Part shown: in pieces, positions 13,194 to 23,800 of the stretch
Numbering within the stretch: position 1 is the stretch's first letter
How the letters are laid out: the number at the start of each line of letters is the position of its first letter
NCBI GenBank assembly: GCA_013397695.1
Contig: VYZI01000058.1
Coordinates: 2,239,867 to 2,303,866, forward strand
Source: Centropus unirufus
Lineage: Eukaryota; Chordata; Aves; Cuculiformes; Centropidae
DNA: 64,000 nt
Direction of reading: 5' to 3'
Position numbers and translations under genes: made by a program
The notes under the pieces: generated by a model
Told to the model about the DNA's origin: nothing
Databases searched by the model: none
What the model saw: only the letters and a program-made list of their open reading frames with translations

Positions 13194-16100
13194 CTCCAAC
13201 AAAAGCCAGTGTAGGTGTTAATTGCTTACAGGGCAGCTCAGAAATATAAAATAACTTTTAACAGTATGAAGCCCTGATTCTCGTTTAGGCCTCCAATACT
13301 GAGCAGTCCATAGCAAAATCATAATTCTGAAAAAAATAAGGACATAATACCCCATTCTTCAAGCTACTTAACTCTTAATGGAAGTTTTCTTACTGATTTC
13401 AATAACTTTAATCATGCTAGATCAATCCTTAAATGCTTGGCTTTACTGAGATTACTCCCAACCCTGTAGTTAAGCATTAAGGTCCATATCCTTGTGGGTA
13501 TTTATGTGTTTAATCATTTTCCTGGATCAGAACTAGCCCATAGAGACATGTTCCAAATTCTTGGTCATAAAGGCATGACAGTTCCTAGATACTTCTCTCT
13601 GGCACAGGCAGCATGCCAACTGGAAAGCTTCTTTGCCTCAAAACTTCAAGAATACCGTGTGTCAGGCTGGCGTGGAGAACTGGTCACTAAATTCAGATCA
13701 CGTAATATGTACAGGCATGATGTTTTCCTTTGGTGATATAAAGTCCTGGAATGCAGGACAGCACTTGAAAACCACATCTCCCCGAGTGTGTTAAGTCCTC
13801 TATCTTTATGCCAACAGTTTTAAATTGCACACTAAAAAAGGAACAAATTATCTACAAATCATTTCCGAAGGCAACTATGCTGATGAGGATTCTGACTTCA
13901 GTGGGTGTTGGGAAACAGTTGTTTTCATATGCAACCTGAAAGCCACTCCCTCTTTGCACATTGCATAGTTTGCTTTTGGTCCTATTTAACCCCCAAAGTT
14001 TATTTGAATGTGCCACCTTTCATTTTTGGCTCTTTAAATACATTGCTTAATTTCATCAACAGAGGTCACTGCAGCTCTTTTCCTCTTTCGTGAAAGCATA
14101 CGTTTTCTAGCATATAAGAAGCAGTATTAATGCTCTCGTCTCGCAGAGTTTTAGTTTTTCCATCAGGGACTGATAGAAGAAAATTTACACACAGTGAGAG
14201 GCTGGGGGAGAACAAAACACAAAACAATACACTGAAAATAATGAGAGCTTTTTGAGCATTGGAACTTAATCTAATTCATGCAAACTTATTTACAATGAAG
14301 TTCTGAGCTTTGTCACTACATATACCTTCTCTTCATTACCTAGGAACAGGACCTGTAAATCTGGTCTTGGCACTGGCTGTTATATCTTCTCTGCAGCGCT
14401 TGGTAAATCAGTATCAGGCATTTTTGCATCAGGAAAAAAAGAAAAGAAAAAAGCTGCTGAAAGAGCTCCTTCAAATTGTTAGGGCTTGATTAACAAATTT
14501 GTCAGCAGTCATCACTTTCATTTGAATCTATGTTTGCGTACTTATGAAAATGAGGGAGAAAAATTTTGCGATATTTATCATTAAGATGATTTCAAGCCAA
14601 AGAGTCCATTTGAGCCAGCAGTAATCTGAGCCTTGCAGTTTTCTGTTGCTAAGCCCATTACGGCAGATTGAGCCAAATTCACTTGCAGACAGAGTCCTTT
14701 AAAAACAAACAGAATGTAGAGGTTGTACACAGTGAAACATGGTTAAAAAAGCTTCATATTATCTTTATACGTGTATGTGCAGAAATAGCTTAGTTTACTG
14801 ATAAAGAAAAGATTCATCTCAAACCTAAAGCAGTCATGCCTACCTTTGAAAAACTTATTTTTGTTCATTGGTGCCAAAACTACTTAAAGGATGAGGATAG
14901 TGGAATTCTACTTTCAACTCAGTAAGCTGCATTTAGATGTTCACCCTGAAGGACCCTGTATATGGGATAGGTGTCTGAGCTCCTATTGGAGTCTATCGAT
15001 TTATGCCACTGTGCAGAACCCCAGCAACTCCAGCCCCAAGGCTGCAGTCCAGCAGCCAGGAAGTTGCCCCACATGATCTCCCTGGCCTCCACCTGCTGGT
15101 ATAGGGATCAAAGGGCTCCTGTGGTTCCTGTGCCATATCTGGCAACTCAGATGACTCGAGGGACCTGTGTATCCCTTAGCCCTGAGTATCTTTATCCCTA
15201 CAGTACACATGAGAAAATACAGGCAGAGAAAGCTGAAGAGATTTGCACTGGGTCTAACATCTGTGCTAAACACCTGCAGTCTCCTTTCCTCACTGGGCCA
15301 AAATGAAGGATAAGTAACTCTCAGGAGTTTCTGTTCCAAGTGCCAAGGAAAATGTCTGTTTGCTATAGCATATTCATTTCTTATACCCCGTCAATTCTAC
15401 CCAGTTTTTGTACCTATGAAAAACATTCAGAGCAAATGTAATTTTTTGAAAGGAGCAATGGTAAATGTACAGGGAAAGGTGAGTGAAGGAATGACATCTG
15501 CCCTTCTGGTGCAGATTGTTCCTTTTTCTGTGTTGAGAGCTGGAGGAAGAGTTTCAGCCTGTTCTTTTGTTGCTTTCTACAGGCTTTGGTCATGTAAAAA
15601 CCTCAGGGGAGTAAAGATAGACTTCAGATCAAGGGACCAGGGTCTCTTTTTTGGTTCCTGGCACTTTCCCTGCGTCACATCTACCTACAACTCATTTTAT
15701 TTGTGCAAGTTTCTCCATGTTTCACATGGGGTTTTAAAACTGGCTTAGTTCTCAGGATACCCTGCCTCTGAGCTGTCTGTGCCTTGCATGCACATAACAC
15801 TGGAAGACACTGTGCACCCACCACTGCGAGTGTTAGCAATATTCATCATCATGTAATACTGAAGCTGAATATATCTGGGCAGCTGGCTTTCATTTATATA
15901 TTTTTTTCTCACTCAGTGAAGCCCTCTGGGATGGGAAATTTACCCTTACAGAAAGGCATGAATAAAGCTAGCCATGGGTTTTATTCCAAAATATCTTAAA
16001 AAAAGAACCCTTTTATTATAGCATTTATGCAAAATTCATTATTTTCATCCATTATCACTACTGATAATACAGCAGAGCAAAGAACAAATTATGTTGGGCT

Positions 16101-19100
16101 CAGTACCAACTAATGAGTCTAAATTAATATCTGATATACATGCCAGAAAAAAAAAAGCAGTTTAGCCTCAAGTTTCTTTTGTGATACTTCTGTACTTAGT
16201 GGAATAAGCTAGAGATGGAAAAGCACTGAAAGGAGGTCTAATGATTCAGCTTGTGTTTGCACAAGTAAAAGTGATGTTGCAAATAACTAGTACCCATATA
16301 CCTCCCAGTTTATCATGGGTTTTCTTGACAGATACTTCTTTTTTCCTAGCTTTCTCCTACAAGAACAGTACAAAAAAAATCAGGAATGATGTTCAGTTTA
16401 TCTGCTTCTGACCAGATGTTCACTTCTGGTGTGCCTGCGTTCTGCCCTGCCAGAGAAAGAAAACTATGAAAATCAGAGCTTGGCATGGTTATCTCCAGTC
16501 CATGTATTCCTTCTTATGTTTGAAAGGTAGTAGAAGCTTGAATTTTTCCAGGATGAAGGGTGCACTGGAAGTAAACAAGAACTGACAGGAACTTTTGAAA
16601 TTTCACACCAATTAAACCAATGCAGGAAAGAAAAAGGAGTTTCACCTGTGATTAACATTGAGACAGATTCTCAAAAGGAAAAAAATTAGGAAACTTAGCT
16701 CAATAGATCTCCAGTCATCTTAACTGGTTCAGAGTATTACTCATGTTACCTTATGCTCTAATTTTAAGGTTCTTAAGTACAATGGTTTAGCAAAGTAATA
16801 AATGTAATTGTCCTACCTAAAAAGCAAACAAAATATAAAGATAAGGTAATCTGGTTTTCCACTCCTAATGTTTGTGTTCTATCTATATAGCAGATAGAAA
16901 AATTAGAAAAAGCACGTATGAATAAAGGAAGCTTGGAAATACTTGTTATATTTTCCAGAGTCTCCCACAGGCTTTTAAATAGTAGTGTCCATTCACAGAG
17001 GATAATAAGACATGAGTTTTCAGGCCTAATGGCTGCAGGAAAAAACTTGAAAATGACAGTTCCAAAAAGAACAAAATACCAGCAAGAATATAAGAATCAC
17101 ATCACAACAATTTTCATCTTCTATTGTGTAAAAAGTCAAGTTTTTAATGCACAGCAATCTGATTATTTCCCCTGCAGATATCACTGTTTCTCTTTCTCTG
17201 ACTTCCCTGCTCATAAATAAGCACTGATCTACCCTTCACACACACAGGTGAGACTGTGGTCACAGTTACTAGTTCTCTACCAGTCTCTCCAGTCTGTAAT
17301 CCTGGCCTACCCTTTTGAATGTCATATATCCTTCCTCAATTGCCCTTAGCACATCTGAATTAGCTTTTGTCTATTAAGTTCACCTACTTTCTTGGCTTAC
17401 ATGCACAGCAGTAAATCACAGTTTCTTTCTGGCCTTGATGGACACGTTTGCTCCACTCACTTGAGTTTCAAGCCACGGTTTGAGGAGAATCATCCCCTGC
17501 TTCTCCACTCCTCGGATGACCTACCCTAATGCAACACGCAAACTACTTTTAGGTCCTTTCTAACATCCTTCCTAGTTCTGCTCACTGACATTATCACATA
17601 GCCAGCGTGTTGTTTCCCCAGGTGCTGTTCAGAAGGCGGCAGCCCAGACTACACAGTTACAGACATTCCCAGTGGGCACAACGCCTCCTGGAAGAGGGAC
17701 CATGGAGATGTCTTCTTTCTGTGCACTCTATCAAATGGCATTTCTGGAGGTCATAGGTTGGGTGCTCCCTGAGCTAGCTGCTATCCTGTCCTGATTGCCA
17801 CTGCTTTCCTTGCAGCTGCATCCTTGATGGTAAGCAATCTGAGGAAGAGATTCTCCTTTGACTACACATTTCTTCTTGTCTGGGATATTACACAATCCTC
17901 CTTCCCCTTAGGAAACAGTCTTAAAACCCTGTTTCCTCTCTGGATTTTTGAGTAACAATTCTTCACCTGGTCGTGAATTTTCTCTACCAGTTCACCTTAA
18001 ATCAGAAAGTAATTTAACTTCCTGAGTAAATATCACTGTACCACTCTAAAACAAACAGAAGAAAAAAAAAGACAGGAGATCTTGAATTAACTTTCATTTG
18101 TAATTTATCAGCACAAGGTTCTTGCATATGGCCCAGGTTAAAAAGTTTAAGCATGCACATAGACAATGGATTGAAATTCATGCCCTAAACCACTTCTGTT
18201 TTCCTTATGGACCAGGTCTGAGACAAACTAAGTTACTTGTAATGAAACACTGCTGCAGTTATTGCTATTTAAAACATAGTTCGTGTGCTTCTTTAAGGAG
18301 AACTCCTTTGTCCATCAGTATGAAATACCAATGAAAACAAATAAAGAGTGCAACTTTATATATTAGAATGTATTATATACAGGCATCAGCAACATTGATA
18401 GTTGGCTAGTGGCCAGAAAAACCATTAACAGCAACTAATGGCACAGAAGAAAACTTTCTTCCAGTCCTATTTTCTAATTGCTAGGAAAGAAAACTAAAAA
18501 TAGGCTTTACAAGTTTAAGGGGCAGACTACAAAAGCTGAGGGAGCTCTGTGAACTTCTAGAAATTGTATGGCTTTACTCTCCATGAAGTTCTGGCTCACT
18601 GATTTCACTACAGAGAAGATTAGGAATGAACCCAAAGTGAGTGATTTGACTGCAGCTATGCCCTAGTTTTGTTTGTATTTTAGAAAGACTGAATAATTTT
18701 TCTATTTTTTTATGAAAATGAACCCTTCCTAGTTATGATGGGTAATTTTATAAATGCTCCATGACTTTTGTAATATTTAATAAAGAATGTAGAAGTCAAT
18801 TTTAAGCATGCCTTTTGAACAAACCCAGACCAAATTGCATGGATGCCTCTTTTTCATGTTGTATATCTAGTCCCTTTCCATGGAACTTCAGACAGCCCAT
18901 TAATCTTCCTCATCCCAAACAGTTTGTGTCTGCCCAGCTTCCTCAAACAACACGTGGATTAAATCTTCTTAAAGAGGAAATGGTGAATTTGTAGGTTACA
19001 GCAATTCCTCTGTTTAATCCCTCTCCTGAGCTTCCCTTTGAAGATGAGACAGTACCACTTCTTCACCTTCCTTTCCAATTTCCACTTTCTCTTCATCGCT

Positions 19101-20067
19101 GTCCCCAAGGATTGCTTCCAGTTCACACCACCCACCAGTCAGTTTTGGATGTCCCACCCCCCTCATAACTCTGTAATGTAGGAGCAGGTCCTACACCTCC
19201 ATCTTGGTGCTTTATGCATCTATGTCAGCTCTGTGATTCTGCCCCCAATTAAATTTCATGTACAATTAAAGACTTTATTTTGTATGATAACTCTTTTTCT
19301 TAAAATAATGTTTTCATTGTAATTTATGATATGTCAATATAACCCACTATTGGATTGAGATCTGGCACAAGGCTTTTGTTTATAAACCACATGCAGCACT
19401 TCCTCTTTTGGTGCAACTGGGTTTATTTGCTGATTTCCAGGTACAGAACTGTATTTTGTTGGTTACAAATACTGCTCTATTTTAATAATGTGTTATTGCT
19501 TTCACAAAAGGAAGTTGTATCATTTTTCTGGCACAATGAGGAAATGGGAACAGAGCCAGAGATCCATAAAGCTATGTGCAACTTCAGTACAGATGATTCA
19601 GTAGACCTGGTAAACATAAAAGCTGCAATGAGGAAAAAAAGGGGAAAAGAGTTTTTTTTAATTTTTCATCTGGTAGCAGTTTGAAAATTCCCAGTTTAGA
19701 TGCTCCTTGTCCTTGGTGAAGTCATAACATACAATTTCCCATTCCTTGTTCCCCATCTGCACAGCTGGATGCTAAAAGGCATCCTGACAGCACTCCTGCC
19801 TGCAGAGTTCTCTCTGGATTGTACGTACCAGTATGCCTCCTGTATCCATTCCAACGAACCGTAGGTGAGTGATAGGTATCTACATGTTGAAACTGTCTGA
19901 AGTATCAGGAGGTATGGACCATCACAGTGACTGACTTCAGGCGCTTCTGCAAAGCCAAAACCTGAGATGCCTAGAGATTGTCAAGTGCTGAAATTGTCCA
20001 CTGAAGAATCCTTTTGACTTAAGTACCCCTTTTAGGCATCCTCAGTGACACTTACATGCCCTAAAAA

Positions 20068-20084
20068 TTTATTTCTTATTTAAT
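20068..20084 (-). other. Candidate polyadenylation signals for SLC9A4
   Basis: Two signals lie close together on the minus strand: AATAAA (20,073 to 20,068) and ATTAAA (20,084 to 20,079), about 460 to 470 bases after the SLC9A4 stop codon. They are plausible ends of a short 3' UTR. Such hexamers occur often by chance in AT-rich DNA, and further copies lie downstream. Confidence 0.3.
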
Positions 20085-20541
20085 ATTTTCCTGGAATATC
20101 TCAACTACTCTGAGGTCAAAAAGCTATAGACAGTCAAAGTTACCAATCTGGGCACTCATGAGTCTGATATGTCCTTCAGTGTTTCTTTCCTATGGATTTC
20201 GGCCATAGTACAGAACACAGGAAAGCAATATCAGAGTCTACCCATTGCATTGCGTGTGCCCTACTATTGCCATTTAAATCCCCATCCAAACATTTACAAA
20301 GATCACGTTCCCCTCTTTTCTGCAGTCTCCTGTTGGAAAGAAAGCTTAATATAAACATGTAAGACTTTGAGTCTTCTCTGAGCCACTAAGTACCTTGATA
20401 CAGCACTTGAAAGTGATACGAAAGTGAGTACACTGGTCCCAGAAGGAAAATTGTGGTTTGGTTCATAGAAGAGCTTTGTTATTTTCTCTGCAGTTGTGCA
20501 CAAAGAGCCTGAGAGATGCAAACATTGCTCTTCTCTGCTCC

Positions 20542-20843
20542 TCATATGTCTAATGGCCTGGCTGGTGCCATCATTGCTGTCTCTTCTTCTGACTCATATC
20601 CCTCTACTTCTCGCACAGTGAATTGAGACTTTGGCATTAGAGCTAGATTGCCTGCTCCAGTGAAACAATGCCGGCTGACTGAATTTCTTCTTCGACCAGA
20701 CAGATTGGATTGGCCCACTTGTCTATCCAAGTGTGCCATTGGAATCAGCTCTTCCTGGTAGTGCCTTTCTTTGAGTGGCCATAGCTGGGGCTGGGTTCTC
20801 AACATGACTGGGAAGGCAGCATCGGAGCCACTTCTGTGGTGAT
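20542..20843 (-). CDS. SLC9A4: SLC9A4 exon 12 (C-terminal tail and stop)
   Basis: Last coding exon, residues 684 to 783. A clear acceptor (tccttcag) precedes it, and it opens with a two-base completion of the exon 11 codon, reading DHHRSGSD. Conserved NHE4 tail features are visible: the EELIPM word (human has a similar EIIPM), basic RRRNSVS (a potential basophilic kinase site) and an acidic EGYESEEE patch near the end. It ends with a stop at 20,544 to 20,542. The tail diverges far more than the exchanger domain and ends somewhat earlier than in human. Confidence 0.9.
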
Positions 20844-23800
20844 CTGAAGGAAAATAGACAAATAGTTCACATTTTGAAGAAGAGAAAAGAGAAACACCAT
20901 GTTGTTGGCAAGGTCAGTTAAAGGATAATCAACACAGTAATCCATTACAGTTTTAAACCCTGGAACTGAAGCATTTAAAACAATTTCTATAGAATAACAT
21001 ACCAGTCAAGAACTAAAAATAACTCTAATTTTTATTTTTTGTTTTCATTCCAAAGCTGATGTTTGAAAGATTTTATTGATCCTGCCTCCGCCCTGAAAAT
21101 CCAGCGAATAAGCACATTCAGCTGTCTTTTAGTGCCTCACATAGCTGTTCAACGCCTTTTTTTGTGTATAATCACTCTCAATTTTCTACAAATTCCATGA
21201 GTCTATCACATCCCATGGTTGAAAGCATTGTGAAACCCACAGCACAAGACAAAAAAGTGACTAAAGAGAAGAGGTTACTGCCACCAAAAGTCAAGTTTAC
21301 CATTCACCTGGGATTAACAATTGGGAAGAAAACAGTTTCACCTGAAACCAGGAGTTTGACTCTAGGGTGCTTTGATTACATTGGGTGTGTCAGACCTGCT
21401 TCTACCAGCTTTCTTTGCCACAAGTACACAATAAAAATTTGCCTGGCATCTCAGGTCAGTAACTGGCTGTCTCATTCTGTCGAGTTTATAGAATATACTT
21501 TTCTTACTGTTCTTAAAGCCACTTGTTATCTGACTACACACTACCAAATTAGTTAATTAAAAAAACAGCTCCTAACGAGATAAGAGGTTTTGGAAGATAA
21601 AGACAAAGGTCCATGAATAATAAAATTAGGCTATATCCTGGTGCTGTTAATGCACATGTGTATTTGGTATAGTCACTCTGTCAAAATTTATCAAGTCACT
21701 GCTGATTAATAACTTAGTCCTTTCAAGGCACCACTGCTACAAAGTATGAATGATAATTGCTGTCTAAGAAATAATTCGTTTGTATAAATGGCAGAAAGAG
21801 CTGACAAGCAGTTTCAGGAATTATTTGTAGTCACTTCTGACTTCTTACTGAGTAAACTTTCTGCATGTTACATATAAAAGCCACGTGTATGTGCACTGAA
21901 TTATGGTGCAGGGTGTGCCTACTGGGAAGGGTCTAGGACAACACTCCGCAGCCAAGTCTCCACAGTCAACTTTACACGCGCAAAATTCTCCAAACCCTAA
22001 CCCTAATTCTACCACTAACCCTAACCACAACCACAGCCCTAACCTTAACCTCCCCAAGCAGAGTTGTCCCTGTGGAAAGTCAGCTGTGTAGAAGTGTCCC
22101 ATGGAGAGTCATCCTCCATGGAGAGTTGGCTGTTAAGAGTAGGCTGAGCAGAGTTCTCCCTTTCCTTTTGGGAATACCTGCTCAGCCTCCCGACTGGCAG
22201 GACCTGGGGGCATGGAGCTGCAGCAGACTCAGGTTCAGCAACTCCTAATGTGGGGCTTCAGGAAACAGGTAATTTGCTTTCTTGGGCTTACACAAATGCC
22301 CTCACAGCCAGGGTAAACTACAAGGATCACAGAAATATTTGTGCAAGAGGGGAAAACAGAAAACGAGGCGATGTTGGAATGACATAGAAATTGCTGCAGT
22401 AATGACATGAATAAAACATAGTAAACAACATAGATAAAAAAAGATAGGAGAGAAGAGGGTAGCTCATTTAAAGAGTTTAGGGACTTCCACGGGACTATTC
22501 AGAAATTGATAGAATTATAGAATAGTTTGGATTGGAAGATACTTTTAAAGGTCAGCTAGTCCAGGCCCCCTGAAATAAGCAGGAACATCTTCAATTTGAT
22601 TACGTTGCTCAGACCCCTGTCCAACCTGGCCTTGAATATTTCCAGTGATGGAGCATCTACAACCTCTCTGCAAAGCCTGCTCCGTTGTTTCACTATTCTC
22701 ATCCAAAAAAATTCCTTCCTTATATCTAGCCTGAATCTACCCTCTTTTAGTTTTAAAAACATTTCCCCTTGTCCTATCACACCAGTCCCCGCTAAAAAGT
22801 TGGCCCCTATCTGAATACTGTGTTCAACTCTGAGTCCCTCACTACAAGGACATTGAGGCTCTGGAATGTGTCCAGAGAAGGGCAATGAAGCTGGTGCAGG
22901 GGCTGGAGAACAAGCGTTATGAGGAGTGTCTGAGGGAACTGGGGCTGTTTAGCCTGGAGAAGAGGAGGCTGAGGGGAGACCTCATCACTGCCTACAACTT
23001 CCTGAAAGGAGGTTGTGGAGAGGTGGGTGCTGGTCTCTTATCCCAAGTGATGGTGATAGGACAAGGGGGAATGGCCTCAAGCTGAACCAGGGCAGGTTCA
23101 GATTGGACATTAGGAAAAAAATTTTCACCAAAGGGGTCATCAGATGCTGGTACAGGCTGCCCAGGGTGGTGGTGGAATCACCATCCCTGGAGGTATTTAA
23201 AAGATGGGTATATGAGGTATTTAAGGATATGGTTTAGTGGCAGAAAGATATGGTTGGACTCAATGATCTCAGAGGTCTTTTCCAACCTGGTGATTCTGCA
23301 ATTCTATGATTCTATGAACTTTGTCAGCCTTTTCTCATAGGAGACATGTTCAACTCCTCTGATCATTTTTGTTGCCCTCTTCTGGAAACTTTGCCAACAG
23401 GTCCTTGTCTTTCCTGTGCTGAGGGCTCTAGAGTTGGAAGCAGCACTCCAGGTGGGGTCTCACCAGTGTTGCAGAGGGGCAGAATCACTTCCTACTCATT
23501 TACTACTGCCAAATCCACTGAGCAACCGTTTCTTTCATTGTTGTAGGATGCAGAGTAAAGCAATTTCATTACCTGTAAAAGTAACATGTCTGGATTTTCG
23601 TCTGATGGGCTGGCTGGGGCCCTGAGGCAAAGAGAGATAGCGTACACTCGTAGTGCTAGCCTGGATATGGAGACAGAAATGCATTCAGTGCCCATGACCA
23701 ACTCCACAGTTTGCACTTATTTGATGGGATGGTAAAAAGGGATGGTTATACACTTTTTCTGCTGTGCCTCTGCATATTTACAGCCAAATTTAGAGAGGTG

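Larger units (their letters stand above)
206..20067. other. Intergenic region left of SLC9A4, no gene recognised
   Basis: About 20 kb of mostly AT-rich unique sequence. Open reading frames are all short (about 110 codons or fewer), without recognisable domains or exon-like conservation. It contains two CR1 fragments (near 10.7 and 12.9 kb), simple repeats (0.4, 1.65, 7.87 and 8.89 kb) and otherwise nothing I can assign. It separates the SLC9A4 3' end from the CpG island at the window start. Long non-coding RNAs or distal regulatory elements could be present but cannot be seen by eye. Confidence 0.6.
20844..23572 (-). other. SLC9A4 intron 11
   Basis: Between exons 11 and 12. It holds the telomere-like block at 22.0 kb and the nested CR1 elements at 22.5 to 23.5 kb. 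An open frame of 130 codons at 21,164 to 21,556 (plus strand) has no recognisable domain and is not supported as a gene. Confidence 0.85.

Noticed and set aside
21164..21556. 130-codon plus open frame in SLC9A4 intron 11
   Set aside because: No domain, no splice or promoter context, and composition like the surrounding intron.
22556..22885. 109-codon minus open frame as a gene
   Set aside because: It lies in CR1 sequence (nested pair) and reads CR1 3' region.
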